Shown in pieces: positions 45,147-55,208 of a stretch of 64,000 nucleotides of DNA; the first letter of the stretch is position 1; every line of letters begins with the position of its first letter. A model generated the notes under the pieces. That model was given only the letters and a program-made list of their open reading frames with translations. It did no database searches and had not been told where the DNA came from. The DNA comes from Acidisoma silvae. Its GTDB lineage: Bacteria > Pseudomonadota > Alphaproteobacteria > Acetobacterales > Acetobacteraceae. The stretch covers positions 1 to 64,000 of the forward strand of contig NZ_JAESVB010000007.1 of assembly GCF_020618775.1 (NCBI RefSeq). Reading direction: 5' to 3'. The position numbers and the translations under genes are program-made.

Positions 45147-46217
45147 CTACATGCGCGGCGCCTTGCCTGTCAGATGCGGTCCGATCAGGCTGAGATCGGC
45201 CGCACCCAGGCGGTCGGCCGCCGTATTGGCCTGATGCCAATAGGGATATTGCAGCGGCTGCTGGCTGACGGCGTCCAACTGCGCCCGCTCATCCTCTGTC
45301 AGTTTCAGATCCGCCGCGCCGAGATTGGTTTTGAGCTGCGCTTCCGTCCGCGCGCCGATGACGACCGTCGTCACCGCCGGGCGGCCCAGCAGCCAGGCAA
45401 GCGCCACTTCCGCCGCTGAGACGCCGCGCGACGCGGCGATGGCGACCAGAACTTCGATCGTATCGTACAGCTTGGCTTCGTCATGGACCGGCGGCTCGCC
45501 CCAATCCTGAAAATGCCGGCTGCCTTCCGGGGCGCCCTTGCCACGGCGATACTTGCCCGACAGCAGGCCACCGGCCAGCGGGCTCCAGACCATGACGCCC
45601 AGACCCTGATCCAGGCTGATCGGCAGCAGCTCATTCTCCACATCGCGCGACTGCAACGAGTAATAGATCTGCTGGCTGACCAGCGGCACGAACCCCTCGC
45701 GCCGCGCGATTTCCATCGCCTTCATCAGATGCCAGCCTGAGAAATTGGACGCGCCGACATAACGGACCTTGCCGGATTTCACGAGCGTATCCAGCGCCTC
45801 CATCGTCTCTTCCAGCGGCGTCAGCCCATCCCATTCATGGAGCTGATAGAGGTCGATATGATCGGTGCGCAGCCGCCGCAGGCTGGCCTCGCATTCGGCG
45901 ATCAGGTGATGGCGGGACAAGCCTTCGTCATTCGGTCCCTCGCCCATGGGAAAGCGGGCTTTGGTCGCGACCAGCAGGCGGTTGCGGCGGCCTTCCATCG
46001 CTTCGCCCAGAATCTCCTCCGAACGGCCCCGGGAATAGACATTGGCGGTATCGACGATATTGACCCCGGCATCGAGGCAGAGATCGAGCTGGCGCTGCGC
46101 GCCGCTGACATCGGTCGACCCGGTCTTGGCGAAGAAGGTTTCGCCGCCGAAGGTCATGGTGCCGAAGGTCAGCACGGAAATCTTGAGGCCGGACCGGCCG
46201 AGAACGCGGTATTCCAA
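45147..46217 (-). CDS. Aldo/keto reductase
   Basis: 356-residue AKR barrel: 'EYRVLGRSGLKISVLTFGTMTFGG', catalytic Asp/Tyr in 'VDTANVYSRGRSEE', Lys in 'LVATKARF', His in 'DLYQLHEWDG'. NADPH site 'VIGARTEAQLKTNL'. The start is TTG at 46217, preceded by AGGAG; an earlier TTG at 46232 lacks a site. Substrate unknown. It is convergent with the phytochrome gene and does not share its operon. Confidence 0.9.
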   Translation of the reverse strand: MEYRVLGRSGLKISVLTFGTMTFGGETFFAKTGSTDVSGAQRQLDLCLDAGVNIVDTANVYSRGRSEEILGEAMEGRRNRLLVATKARFPMGEGPNDEGLSRHHLIAECEASLRRLRTDHIDLYQLHEWDGLTPLEETMEALDTLVKSGKVRYVGASNFSGWHLMKAMEIARREGFVPLVSQQIYYSLQSRDVENELLPISLDQGLGVMVWSPLAGGLLSGKYRRGKGAPEGSRHFQDWGEPPVHDEAKLYDTIEVLVAIAASRGVSAAEVALAWLLGRPAVTTVVIGARTEAQLKTNLGAADLKLTEDERAQLDAVSQQPLQYPYWHQANTAADRLGAADLSLIGPHLTGKAPRM

Positions 46218-46386
46218 TAGACTCTCCTGCAACGTCTTGGTGCGTTATTGCGGTGATGCGCGGCGCAAGCCGGCTGCCGGCCAGCCTATGGCGTTTAGGA
46301 TAGCGCTACCAGTCCCGCCGGCAGAGGCAGCCCTGCCAAACTTGCCGAGATGCAGTGCAGCAACATCTCACGCATTCTCTAAAGAC

Positions 46387-47130
46387 ATGACTATAAATGA
46401 AATGATGGTTGAAGCTCCGCTATCGATTCCTCCGAATCGTGCCTTACGCGTCGTCGGCGATGTCCATGGCGACGTGAGCGCCTTTGCCTATGCCGCCGAT
46501 ACCGATCGGTTTGTGATCCAGCTTGGCGATCTGGTCGATTACGGGCCGGACAGTGCCGGCGCCCTGCGCATCATGTTCGACCTCATCGATCGGGGCCAGG
46601 GGCTGTTCCTGCTCGGCAATCACGATCTCAAGCTCGCGCGATTCCTGCTCGGCCAGAAGGTGCGCAGCAATGCGGAACTGATCGCGACCCGCCGCCAGAT
46701 GGATGAGCCGCTGCGCGCCCGCTTTCTGGCGGAAGCCGCGCGCGCGCCGCTGTGGCTGCAAAGCGGACCGCGCCTTTTCATTCATGCCGGTTTCCATACC
46801 GATATGCTGCTGGGTCCGCCGCCGCCGACCGAAATCGGCCGGGCCGTGGGCGTCAATGCGCGCGCGCTGTTCGGGGAGCCAACGGGCATGACGCAAAGCG
46901 ACGGCTTCCCCGAACGCAGCCTGCGCTGGGTGCATCGCATTCCGCCGAATATCACCGTCTATGTCGGCCATGACCGGCGCAGCCAGGACGGCCGGCCGCT
47001 GGAACAGCCGTCGCGCGCCGGCGGCCGCGCCGTATTTCTCGATACCGGCGCCGGCAAGGGCGGCCATCTGTCCTGGATCGACCTGCCGCCCCTGGAAGAC
47101 AGGATCGAGGCCGCCGCCGCGCGGTCATGA
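46387..47130 (+). CDS. PPP-family metallophosphoesterase
   Basis: 247 residues with the family motifs: 'VVGDVHGDVSAF', 'IQLGDLVDYGPDSAG', 'LLGNHDLKLARFLLG', 'FIHAGFHTDML' and 'VYVGHDRR'. 'DYGP' replaces the 'DRGP' of classic PPP enzymes, as in some polynucleotide-kinase-linked or diadenosine-tetraphosphatase-like members. A later ATG at 46402 would drop five residues. The stop TGA overlaps repeat H. Distinct in sequence from the phosphatase at 12554. Confidence 0.85.
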   Translation: MTINEMMVEAPLSIPPNRALRVVGDVHGDVSAFAYAADTDRFVIQLGDLVDYGPDSAGALRIMFDLIDRGQGLFLLGNHDLKLARFLLGQKVRSNAELIATRRQMDEPLRARFLAEAARAPLWLQSGPRLFIHAGFHTDMLLGPPPPTEIGRAVGVNARALFGEPTGMTQSDGFPERSLRWVHRIPPNITVYVGHDRRSQDGRPLEQPSRAGGRAVFLDTGAGKGGHLSWIDLPPLEDRIEAAAARS

Positions 47131-47237
47131 GAGTGTTTCAGATTTTCACTGAAACAACGTCATTCCCGCGTAGGCGGGAATCTTCTTCCTCTGGCCCGCC
47201 AAGGCTTAGAAGATGCCCGCTTTCGCGGGCATGACGG
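47130..47237. repeat. Paired-hairpin intergenic repeat, copy H
   Basis: AGAGTGTTTCAG (47130-47141) starts at the last base of the preceding stop codon. Hairpins 47162-47181 (ATTCCCGC arms) and 47213-47232 (ATGCCCGC arms) face each other across an ATCTTCT...AGAAGAT inner palindrome. Copy I (54565-54642) has the same order. Confidence 0.85.
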
Positions 47238-47250
47238 TTCCTGAACTGCT

Positions 47251-49326
47251 CTACCCCCGGCCGGATGGCACGCGCTTGCGCGCCTTGAAGGCGGCAACCA
47301 TCTGCGCGGTATCGGCTTCGCTCGGCAGCTTGCGCGCGACAGCGGCCGAAGGCTTGCGGCCCGCCGCCGCTTTCGGGCGGTCACCGCTATCGGCTTTGGC
47401 AGCAGGCACAGACCCCGACAGAAGATTGCGGGGAATTTCGGTGATGAACCGCGAGGCGTGGCTTTTCCACTGACGCCGGCGATGCACATAGCTCAGTCGC
47501 AGCGTGAAGCGCGCGCGCGTCAGGCCGACATAGAACAGCCGCCGTTCTTCCGGCAGCGTGCCTTGCTGTTCCGCCTTGCGGCTGGGGAAAATCCCCTCTT
47601 CCAGCCCGGCCATGAAGACATGATCGAATTCCAGCCCCTTGGCACGATGCAGCGTCATCACCTGGATGCTGTCCGGCCCCTCGGCCTCCACATCCAGCGC
47701 GCCGAGGGCGGCGGCTTCCGCGAAATCGCTGACCGAACCCAGCCTGTCGGCCCGGCCCAGCAGCGCCTGCCAGGACCGGCGCAAGGCCGCGCTGTCGCTG
47801 AGCGCGTCGGCGAGGCCGCTGGCCTCGGCCGCGATCTGCAAGGCCTCGGCCGGTTTGGCGCGGCGCGCCAGAATGCGCTTATGGATGACGCGCGCGACAT
47901 CCAGCACGGCAGCGAAGGCCCGCCGTTCCGGCTCGCTGATCGGTGCGCTGGGCACGGCTTCGGCGAAGGCGATCTCATGATCGGTCGCGTGCTGGCGCAG
48001 CTGGGCGAAGGCCTGGCCGGTGACAGGCCGGCGCGGCAGCACGCAGGCCCGGCGGAAAGCGTCATCCGCCGCCGCGTCCCAACGCTCATGCTTCTCATCG
48101 GCGTCATGGCTCATCGCCAGGCGCAGCCAGGCGATAACGGCCAGCACTTCGCGCGGCAGATCGGCCTCGCGGTCGCTGACCATCTGCACCGGCACGCCGG
48201 CCTCGCGCAGCGCATCCATGATCGGCTCGGCGACGAAGCCGGCGCGGATCAAGACCGCGCATTCGCGCAAGGGCTGGTTCGGCGACTGATGCCGCAAGGC
48301 GCGGATCCAGGAGATGACGGCCCGCCCCTCCTCCTCCGAGGTCTCGACGCCGTTCAAAGCGATGGCGGCACCCGCGACGCCGAGCGGGGCCGCCGAATGC
48401 AGGGTCTTGCGCAGCGCTTCCGGATCTTTGGCGGCGATGGCATTGGCCGCCGCCAGAATGGTGCGGGTGGAGCGGTAATTGGTTTCCAGCTTGATGGCCG
48501 CACGGGCTTTCGGGAAATCCTGGCCGAAGCGGCGGATATGGGCGATTTCCGCCCCACGCCAGCCGTAGATGGACTGGCAGTCGTCGCCGACCGCGAAGAC
48601 GCGGCCATGGCCCGAGGCCAGCAGGCGCAGCAGCCGGTGCTGGGCGGCATTGGTATCCTGATATTCGTCGACCAGGATTTCGCTCCAGCGCGCGGACCAG
48701 CGTGCGGCAAGCGCCGGGTCCGTCTCCATCGCCTCCGCCGGCACGACCAGAAGATCGTCGAAATCGAGCACGCGCTGGCGGCGCAGTTCCGCGACATAGG
48801 CCGGCATGACGGTGACCGCCTGATCCATCACCTCGCCCTCGAAGCGGGACAAAGCGGGGGTCTTGGGCGGCCGGGCTTTCGGCTTCACGCCGTAATTGCG
48901 CAGGAGGGAGACCGCCTCCTGCACCATCGCCATTTCCTTGACGTCCTTGATGCCGGTCAGTTGCCCGACCAAAGCGCGGGCGCGGGGCGGGTCCAGAATC
49001 GTGAAGCCGCGCGGGGCGGCGTCCACCAGCCCCGCATCCTCGGTCAGCAGCCGCGCCATGCAGGCGTGAAAGGTGCCGACCCAATGCGGGGCGCGCGGCC
49101 CCAGCTTCGCCGCCATGCGGGCGCGCATTTCAGCCGCCGCGCGATTGGTGAAGGTGATGCAGAGCAGCCGCTCGGGCGGCTCGTCCTTTTGCAGGATGAG
49201 GTCGATGGCGCGCCGGGCGAGGGTTTCCGTCTTGCCGGAGCCGGCGCCGGCCAGGACGAGTTGAGGTGCGGGGGCGATGGCGGCCGCGCGCTGCGACTCG
49301 TTCAGCCCCTCCAGATGATCCGACAT
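47251..49326 (-). CDS. UvrD/Rep-type ATP-dependent DNA helicase
   Basis: 691-residue SF1A helicase: motif I 'VLAGAGSGKTETLARRA', Ia 'CITFTNRAAAEMRARM', II 'EILVDEYQDTNAAQ', III 'VFAVGDDCQSIYGWRGA', IV 'LETNYRS', V 'IQVMTLHRAKGLEFDHV', VI 'ERRLFYVGLTRA'. Slightly shorter than UvrD/PcrA, with a basic C-terminal tail. The start at 49326 (MSDHLEGLNESQ) matches family N-termini; longer reading does not. Which repair pathway it serves is not clear, but the assignment is firm. Confidence 0.94.
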   Translation of the reverse strand: MSDHLEGLNESQRAAAIAPAPQLVLAGAGSGKTETLARRAIDLILQKDEPPERLLCITFTNRAAAEMRARMAAKLGPRAPHWVGTFHACMARLLTEDAGLVDAAPRGFTILDPPRARALVGQLTGIKDVKEMAMVQEAVSLLRNYGVKPKARPPKTPALSRFEGEVMDQAVTVMPAYVAELRRQRVLDFDDLLVVPAEAMETDPALAARWSARWSEILVDEYQDTNAAQHRLLRLLASGHGRVFAVGDDCQSIYGWRGAEIAHIRRFGQDFPKARAAIKLETNYRSTRTILAAANAIAAKDPEALRKTLHSAAPLGVAGAAIALNGVETSEEEGRAVISWIRALRHQSPNQPLRECAVLIRAGFVAEPIMDALREAGVPVQMVSDREADLPREVLAVIAWLRLAMSHDADEKHERWDAAADDAFRRACVLPRRPVTGQAFAQLRQHATDHEIAFAEAVPSAPISEPERRAFAAVLDVARVIHKRILARRAKPAEALQIAAEASGLADALSDSAALRRSWQALLGRADRLGSVSDFAEAAALGALDVEAEGPDSIQVMTLHRAKGLEFDHVFMAGLEEGIFPSRKAEQQGTLPEERRLFYVGLTRARFTLRLSYVHRRRQWKSHASRFITEIPRNLLSGSVPAAKADSGDRPKAAAGRKPSAAVARKLPSEADTAQMVAAFKARKRVPSGRG

Positions 49327-49358
49327 GGGCGCGCTGGTATCATGCGGGCCGACGGAAG

Positions 49359-50360
49359 TCAGGGGCAGTTCGCGGCGAGCAGTGTCGCGTCGGCCGGTGG
49401 CGGCCGAACGGGGCGTGCCAGCAAGGCCCCCAGCGCAAGGGCGAGGCGAATCGAATGCAGCGTCTGGCATTCCGTCACCAGATGATCCTGCGCGTCGAAG
49501 AAATCGGCGCGGGGGTAACGGCCTTCGGTTGCAAGGGTCAGGAACTGCGCACCGGCGGCTGTGTAGGTGGCGGATAAGGTTGTGCCAAGGGCGGCATCCG
49601 GTGGCGCATCGGCAAATTCGGTGGGAAAGCCGCCGATGACGGCGATGCCATGCGCGCGCGCCCAGAGCAGGAAGCTTCCGATTTCCTGCGTGCCGTAACC
49701 GGCGCGGATCGTGCCGGGTGACGGATCGGGGCGATGGAGCGCCGCCAGAAAGGCCCGATTCGCGGCCGCCCCGGTAAGACCGTGGCCGATGCCGTCACCG
49801 ACCGCGTTGATCTCAGAAAAAACAGGATGCGCCATGGCCGGATGCAGCGCCGCGGCGGCTTGCTCCACCACGGACGCCACCGCCTCCGGCAGCGTGCCGG
49901 ACAGCAACGCCGGCATGGCTTGGCTGATGCCCAGATGGAGCAACAGAAAACGGTCCCGGCTGAGCATCAGGCCAGCTTCCGGCCCTGTCCGCGCGGCGCC
50001 GGGCGAGACGGCATATTGCGCCAGTTCCATGGGCATATAGAGGATGTCGCCCGGCCGCAGCACCGGCTTCCACAGCGCGAACTGATAGTCCAGACCAAGG
50101 CCCAGCGCGACGCCGCCATTGATGCAGGGCAGCGCCAGCATGGCGCCGATGATGGCGCAGGAATGGGAGAACAGGGCGTTCGACCCGGCCAGGATGATCA
50201 GCCGGGGTGGCTTTTGCCGTTCCGCCGCCGCGATTTTCCGGCCCAGCGTCGCGCGCAGCGTGCCGAGACTCAGCGGCCGGTCGAGCAGGACAGCGAAAGC
50301 CGCCATATGCAGCAGGACAGCGGCCATCATTAGTCCAGCGACGCGCCAGACGGGGCGCAT
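49359..50360 (-). CDS. SGNH-like accessory protein paired with MBOAT acyltransferase
   Basis: 333 residues: an N-terminal signal anchor ('VAGLMMAAVLLHMAAFAVLLD') and a periplasmic domain with 'LIILAGSNALFSHSCAIIG', resembling the GxSN catalytic start of SGNH/DltD/AlgJ-type proteins. I cannot see a clean DxxH triad, so it may be weakly active or divergent. Downstream of an MBOAT gene, as in AlgI/AlgJ, PatA/PatB and DltB/DltD systems, so probably O-acetylation of a polysaccharide. Assignment rests on context and length. Confidence 0.6.
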   Translation of the reverse strand: MRPVWRVAGLMMAAVLLHMAAFAVLLDRPLSLGTLRATLGRKIAAAERQKPPRLIILAGSNALFSHSCAIIGAMLALPCINGGVALGLGLDYQFALWKPVLRPGDILYMPMELAQYAVSPGAARTGPEAGLMLSRDRFLLLHLGISQAMPALLSGTLPEAVASVVEQAAAALHPAMAHPVFSEINAVGDGIGHGLTGAAANRAFLAALHRPDPSPGTIRAGYGTQEIGSFLLWARAHGIAVIGGFPTEFADAPPDAALGTTLSATYTAAGAQFLTLATEGRYPRADFFDAQDHLVTECQTLHSIRLALALGALLARPVRPPPADATLLAANCP

Positions 50361-50456
50361 TGCCTAGCAGCGGGTCGATTGTGATGGGAACGCCACTTTG
50401 CTGTCGCCCCCGGACTTGACGCATTTCGGAGCGATGAGCCTCAACGCTTGAGCATC

Positions 50457-51896
50457 CTAAAACCGGAAATACAGAAAAGGCAGCGCAGCACCGGCGAAGA
50501 GCAAGGCCTGGACCATAAAGCCGCCGCCGGCGAGCAGGCTGGCGGATCGCCAGCGCGCCGAAGCTTGGGCCGTATTGGGCAGAGCCAGCACGATGATCCA
50601 GCCGAGCGTGAGTAAGGCAGCCGCTTCCGGCAGGCTGAGCGTGCGCGCATCCCCCAAACCCGGCAGCACCGGCACGGCGCGGGCAAGCCGGCCCAAAGGC
50701 GGCAGCAGCGCGATGAGCGCGGCCGGCAGTGCCAAACCGTTCAGCCCGGCCAGCCCCCGCAGCATCGCGATTGTCGTTGCCATATCCGGCGCACGAAACG
50801 GCACCCAGGCCAGCAGCACCGCAATGAGCGTGACAGCCTGCGCTGCGACACGCGGCAGTCTGCAAAGCGCCGCGCGATCCCACAGGTGATGGATGATGAG
50901 GTAAAACCCATGCAGGCCGCCCCAGAGCAGGAAGCGCCAGCCCGCGCCATGCCACAGGCCGCCGAGCAGCATGGTGAGCATGAGATTGGCCATGCGCCGC
51001 GCCTCACCATGGCGGTTGCCGCCGAGCGGAATATACAAAAAATCGCGCAGGAAACGGCTGAGCGTCATGTTCCAGCGCCGCCAGAAATCCCGGATCGTGG
51101 CCGCCTTATAGGGGCTGTCGAAATTCTCGGGAAAACGAACGCCGAAGAGGCGCGCGAGGCCGATGGCGATATCGGCATAGCCGGAAAAGTCGAAATAGAT
51201 TTGCAAGGCAAAGGCCAGCAGCGCGACCCAGGCTTCCAGTAAGGTCAGCGGCAGGCCATGCGCCGCCGCATCGAAGCCGCGATCGGCCAGCGGCGCAAAA
51301 CTATCCGCCAGGACCAGCTTCTTGGCGAGGCCGAGCAGGATGCGCGTCAGCCCCTCGGCGCTATCCTCGGCCTGCAAGGCGGCCTGCGGCGCGCGGGCGA
51401 TCTGCGGCATGATCTCGGACGGGCGCACCAGCGGCCCGGCCAGAAGATGCGCGAAGAAGGCGACGCCATTGGCATAGGTCAGAAAGCCAAGCGCCGTCCG
51501 GCGCGGCGGCGCGACACGCGCGTCCCGTAAAACCATCAACTGCTGGAAGGTAAAGAAACTGATGCCGAGCGGCAGGGTGACGGGCGGTGCCGGCAGGTCA
51601 GCGCTGCGAGCGATCATGCCGCCATATTTGAACAGGCCGAGCAGCGCCAAATTGCCGACGATGCCCGCGATATACCACGGCCGGCGCGCGACTTTCGGCA
51701 GAAGCCACCAATTGCCGAGGATGGAGGCCGCCAGAAGCAGACAATCGGCCGCATTGCCGAAACCGTAGAAGATGAAACTCGCCGCCAGCAGCAGCGCGAG
51801 GGCCGCATCGCCGCCCCACACACGCGCTGAGACCGCGAAACTTACCAGCGTCAGCGGCAGGAAGCCGAGCAGGAAAAGCGGCGTACCGAACAGCAT
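50457..51896 (-). CDS. MBOAT family O-acyltransferase (AlgI-like)
   Basis: 479 residues with many helices and the MBOAT core: 'SFFTFQQLMVLRDA', 'QIYFDFSGYADIAIGLARLFGVRFPENFDSPY', 'IRDFWRRWNMTLSRFLRDFLYIPLGGNRHG' and catalytic His in 'MLLGGLWHGAGWRFL'. It moves acyl (usually acetyl) groups across the inner membrane for transfer to surface polysaccharide. The start at 51896 has sensible N-terminal residues. The SGNH-like gene follows after 96 bases. Confidence 0.92.
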   Translation of the reverse strand: MLFGTPLFLLGFLPLTLVSFAVSARVWGGDAALALLLAASFIFYGFGNAADCLLLAASILGNWWLLPKVARRPWYIAGIVGNLALLGLFKYGGMIARSADLPAPPVTLPLGISFFTFQQLMVLRDARVAPPRRTALGFLTYANGVAFFAHLLAGPLVRPSEIMPQIARAPQAALQAEDSAEGLTRILLGLAKKLVLADSFAPLADRGFDAAAHGLPLTLLEAWVALLAFALQIYFDFSGYADIAIGLARLFGVRFPENFDSPYKAATIRDFWRRWNMTLSRFLRDFLYIPLGGNRHGEARRMANLMLTMLLGGLWHGAGWRFLLWGGLHGFYLIIHHLWDRAALCRLPRVAAQAVTLIAVLLAWVPFRAPDMATTIAMLRGLAGLNGLALPAALIALLPPLGRLARAVPVLPGLGDARTLSLPEAAALLTLGWIIVLALPNTAQASARWRSASLLAGGGFMVQALLFAGAALPFLYFRF

Positions 51897-52049
51897 GACC
51901 CCAGCTTGCGCATGCGATTTTCGTTTCGTAAACGGATTATTATTGCGTCCCCGTTTTGTCATCTGCCGGCACGGTGCTATAGCGCTGCGGCATCATCCCT
52001 GGCCTGCCTGATGCGGCGGGGATCCGATGCGACCTGAGAGAGACGCATC

Positions 52050-53198
52050 GTGACCGACGACCTGCTTCCCAATCCCGCCCTTCTGCCGGCCGGTCTGCGT
52101 GACCTGCTGCCGCCTGATGCCGAGATCGAGGCGCGCTCCATCGAAGCGATGATGGAATGCTTCGCCCGTCACGGCTATCAGCGCGTGCGCCCGCCGCTGG
52201 TGGAATTCGAGCATAGCCTGCTGGCCGGGTCCGGCGCCGCCGTCTCGGAACAGACCTTTCGGCTGATGGACCCGGACAGCCAGCGCATGCTGGGCCTGCG
52301 CGCCGATACCACGCCGCAGGTCGCGCGCATCGCCAATTCGCGTCTGGCCCAGGCCCCGCGCCCGCTGCGCCTGTCCTATGCCGAGCAATGCCTGCGCGTG
52401 CGCGGCAGCCAATTGGCGCCCGACCGCCAGATCAGCCAGGCCGGCATCGAGCTGATCGGCTCCGACGCCGTGGAGGCCGATGCCGAAATCGTCCTCGCTG
52501 GCGCGGAAGCCCTGGCCGTGCTGGGTCTGACCGAGGTCAGTTTCGACCTGACCCTGCCGACCATGGCGGCGGTGCTGCTGGATAGCGCAGGCCTTGCGGC
52601 CGACCGCCGCGCCGCACTGGCCCATGCGCTGGACCGCAAGGACGCCGCCGCCGTCACAGCACTCGGCGGCAGTATGGCGAAAACCCTGGCGCGCCTGCTG
52701 CTGGCGGCAGGCGAAGCGACGCCCGCGCTGGCCGCTTTGCATGAGGTCGACCTGCCGGACGAGGCGCGGGTTCTGGCCGACCGGCTGACGGCCGTGGTGG
52801 GCGCCATCCGCGTTCGCGCGCCGCATCTGCGCCTGACCGTCGATCCGCTGGAATTTCGCGGCATCCGCTACCATACCGGCCCCTGCGTCACGATCTATGC
52901 GCTGGGCCATCAGCAGGAACTGGGCCGGGGGGGGCGCTATATCAGCGGCGAACGCGAGCCCGCGACCGGCCTGACGCTGTTTCCCGATGCCATTTTGGAG
53001 GCCGCGCAGGCCCCGGCTTTGCGCCCGCGCCTTTACGTGCCCGCCGGCACCGATGCGGCTGCCGCCGCGCGCTTCCGGGCGGAGGGCTTCGCCACCATCG
53101 CCGCCCTTGGCGACGAGACCACCGAAAGCGCTGCCGAAGCGCGCCGCCTGCTCTGCTCCCATCTTCTCAAAGATGGCGCGGCAGTCCCTCTTTCCTGA
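52050..53198 (+). CDS. hisZ: ATP phosphoribosyltransferase regulatory subunit
   Basis: 382-residue HisRS paralogue lacking the anticodon-binding domain: '[26 protein letters not shown]', '[13 protein letters not shown]', '[12 protein letters not shown]' and '[15 protein letters not shown]'. HisZ partners with short HisG for the first step of histidine synthesis. No hisG nearby. GTG start at 52050. purA follows after 31 bases, an order common in Acetobacteraceae and relatives. Confidence 0.93.
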   Translation: MTDDLLPNPALLPAGLRDLLPPDAEIEARSIEAMMECFARHGYQRVRPPLVEFEHSLLAGSGAAVSEQTFRLMDPDSQRMLGLRADTTPQVARIANSRLAQAPRPLRLSYAEQCLRVRGSQLAPDRQISQAGIELIGSDAVEADAEIVLAGAEALAVLGLTEVSFDLTLPTMAAVLLDSAGLAADRRAALAHALDRKDAAAVTALGGSMAKTLARLLLAAGEATPALAALHEVDLPDEARVLADRLTAVVGAIRVRAPHLRLTVDPLEFRGIRYHTGPCVTIYALGHQQELGRGGRYISGEREPATGLTLFPDAILEAAQAPALRPRLYVPAGTDAAAAARFRAEGFATIAALGDETTESAAEARRLLCSHLLKDGAAVPLS

Positions 53199-53229
53199 TC
53201 CTATAAGAAGAATTCCGGAGTACCCGCTC

Positions 53230-54519
53230 ATGGCCAATGTTGCGATCATCGGCGCCCAATGGGGCGATGAAGGCAAAGGCAAAGTGGTCGACTGGCTCGC
53301 CAGCCGCGCCGATGTCGTCGTGCGTTTTCAGGGCGGGCATAATGCCGGCCATACGCTGGTCGTCGGCGACCAGACCTATAAGCTGTCGCTGCTGCCGAGC
53401 GGCCTGGTGCGCGGCAAGCTGGGCATCATCGGCAATGGCGTGGTGGTGGACCCGGAAGCACTGCTGACCGAAATGGCGCGCCTCCAGGCCCAGGGCCTGG
53501 TGATCACGCCCGAGACGCTGCGCATTGCCGAAAACGCGCCGCTGATCCTGCCGCTGCATGCGGCGCTGGACCGCGCCCGCGAGGCCGCCCGTGGCGAACA
53601 CAAGATCGGCACCACCGGACGCGGCATCGGCCCGGCCTATGAGGATAAGGTCGCGCGCCGCGCCATCCGCCTCTGCGATCTGGCCGAGCCCCAGACGCTG
53701 TCCGCCAAGCTCGACGAGTTGCTGCTGCATCACAATACGCTGCTGGTCGGCCTGGGTGCCGAGCCTTTCGCGAAGCAGGCGCTGCTGGACCGGCTTCTGG
53801 AACTGGCCCCGATTCTGCTGCCCTTCTCCGAACCGGTCTGGGAACGGCTGGACGAAGCCCGCCGCGCCGGCAAGCGCATTCTGTTCGAAGGCGCGCAAGC
53901 CGTGATGCTGGACGTCGATCACGGCACCTATCCCTTCGTCACCAGCAGCAACACGGTGGCGGCGACGGCGGCATCCGGCTCCGGCGTCGGGCCTTCCGTG
54001 GTCGGCACCGTGCTCGGCATTGCCAAGGCCTATACGACGCGCGTGGGGTCCGGCCCCTTCCCGACCGAGCTATTCGACGAGACCGGCAAGCTGCTGGGTG
54101 AGCGCGGGCATGAATTCGGCACCGTCACCGGCCGTCCGCGCCGCTGCGGCTGGTTCGATACGGTGATGGTGCGGCAGGCGGTGAAGGTCGGCGGCATCCA
54201 GGGCCTGGCCCTGACCAAGCTGGACGTGCTGGACGGCCTGCCGGAACTGAAGCTCTGCGTTGGCTATGAGATCAACGGCCAGACGGTGCGCCATCTGCCG
54301 GCCGCGATGGGCGCGCAGGCCGCCGCCAAGCCGATCTATGAGACGGTGGAAGGCTGGCTCGATTCGACGCGCGGCGCGCGGTCCTATGCCGACCTGCCGG
54401 CGCAGGCCATCAAATATGTCCGCCGTATCGAAGAACTGGTGGAATGCCCGGTGACGCTGCTCTCGACCAGCCCGGAGCGCGACGACACCATCCTGATGAA
54501 AGACCCCTTCGAGGGGTGA
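53230..54519 (+). CDS. purA: Adenylosuccinate synthetase
   Basis: 429 residues. GTP-binding loop '[18 protein letters not shown]', '[16 protein letters not shown]', '[22 protein letters not shown]', '[25 protein letters not shown]' and '[10 protein letters not shown]'. It converts IMP and aspartate to adenylosuccinate in AMP synthesis. The ATG at 53230 follows CCGGAG. It is probably cotranscribed with hisZ. Confidence 0.98.
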   Translation: MANVAIIGAQWGDEGKGKVVDWLASRADVVVRFQGGHNAGHTLVVGDQTYKLSLLPSGLVRGKLGIIGNGVVVDPEALLTEMARLQAQGLVITPETLRIAENAPLILPLHAALDRAREAARGEHKIGTTGRGIGPAYEDKVARRAIRLCDLAEPQTLSAKLDELLLHHNTLLVGLGAEPFAKQALLDRLLELAPILLPFSEPVWERLDEARRAGKRILFEGAQAVMLDVDHGTYPFVTSSNTVAATAASGSGVGPSVVGTVLGIAKAYTTRVGSGPFPTELFDETGKLLGERGHEFGTVTGRPRRCGWFDTVMVRQAVKVGGIQGLALTKLDVLDGLPELKLCVGYEINGQTVRHLPAAMGAQAAAKPIYETVEGWLDSTRGARSYADLPAQAIKYVRRIEELVECPVTLLSTSPERDDTILMKDPFEG

Positions 54520-54564
54520 GGCGGCGAGAAACCGCAAGCCTCTGTTAGAGCAGCCTCCCCAACC

Positions 54565-54642
54565 GTCATGCCCGCGCAAGCGGGCATCTTCTCCTGGCCA
54601 CGACACCTGCCCCAGAAGATCTCCGCTTGCGCGGAGATGACG
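54565..54642. repeat. Paired-hairpin intergenic repeat, copy I
   Basis: Hairpins 54568-54587 (ATGCCCGC arms, GCAA loop) and 54619-54638 (ATCTCCGC arms, TTGC loop), inner ATCTTCT...AGAAGAT, outer GTCAT...ATGACGG. Same architecture as copy H 7.4 kb away, with some arms changed in a compensatory way. Confidence 0.85.
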
Positions 54643-54660
54643 GCTTTGCCGTGAAAACCC

Positions 54661-54703
54661 CCAAAACGCGAAAAGGGCGGATGGTGAACACCATCCGCCC
54701 TTT
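54661..54703 (-). terminator. Intrinsic terminator of rpmJ
   Basis: Read on the minus strand, a 13-base-pair stem (AAAGGGCGGATGG and complement, six-base loop) ends in TTTTCGCGTTTT. The long GC stem plus interrupted T-run fits rho-independent termination. Confidence 0.8.
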
Positions 54704-54747
54704 CGATGTCAGAAGCCGAGCCTGCGCCAGCGCAGGCTGCGCGCTGA

Positions 54748-54873
54748 TTAGCCCTGGCGGGCCTTCATGCGCGGGTTCTTCTTGTTGATCACGTAGACGC
54801 GGCCACGGCGGCGCACGACGCGGCAATTCTTGTCGCGAAGCTTCGCGGAACGGAGGGAGTTACGCACCTTCAT
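54748..54873 (-). CDS. rpmJ: 50S ribosomal protein L36 (zinc-free type)
   Basis: A 41-codon frame: '[20 protein letters not shown]', then '[21 protein letters not shown]'. This is the zinc-independent L36 of alphaproteobacteria (no C-x2-C-x12-C-x4-H set; only one Cys). Monocistronic, with a strong terminator and an AT-rich upstream that includes TATATA at about 54931. It ends 228 bases from purA on the opposite strand. Confidence 0.97.
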   Translation of the reverse strand: MKVRNSLRSAKLRDKNCRVVRRRGRVYVINKKNPRMKARQG

Positions 54874-55208
54874 AGTTCAAGCCCGATCTTGGCAAGCCGG
54901 AACCGCGAACGGCCCGGGCTGGAGTTTCTATATAAAACACAGAGAAGGCCGGTCTCCCGGCCCTGTCGTCGTGGCTGGTGCATAAGGAGCGGCAGCGCCG
55001 CTGTCAATCAATCCCGGCGACTTCCGCTCATCGTTACGGTCGACGGAGCCTTGCATGACCGGAAAAGCCACCGAAATCGCATCCCAAGGGGCCGTTCATG
55101 CCGGAATGGCGCGGCCATCGGCATCGGCAATGCCGACTCCGGCCGCTTGCCCGGCCGCCGCAAACATGCCAGTGCAGGCTGATTGCTAGGGTTTTAGGTG
55201 AGATTACG
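54874..55208. other. 335-base divergent gap upstream of rpmJ and rfbB
   Basis: It holds the rpmJ upstream region, a GGCCGG/CCGGCC hairpin at 54947-54962 and G+C-rich leader sequence to rfbB. I see no JUMPstart/ops-type element and no credible small gene. Confidence 0.5.

Noticed and set aside
47458-49485. 675-codon frame antisense to the UvrD-like helicase
   Set aside because: Shadow frame of a well-supported gene; no ribosome site or recognisable domain.
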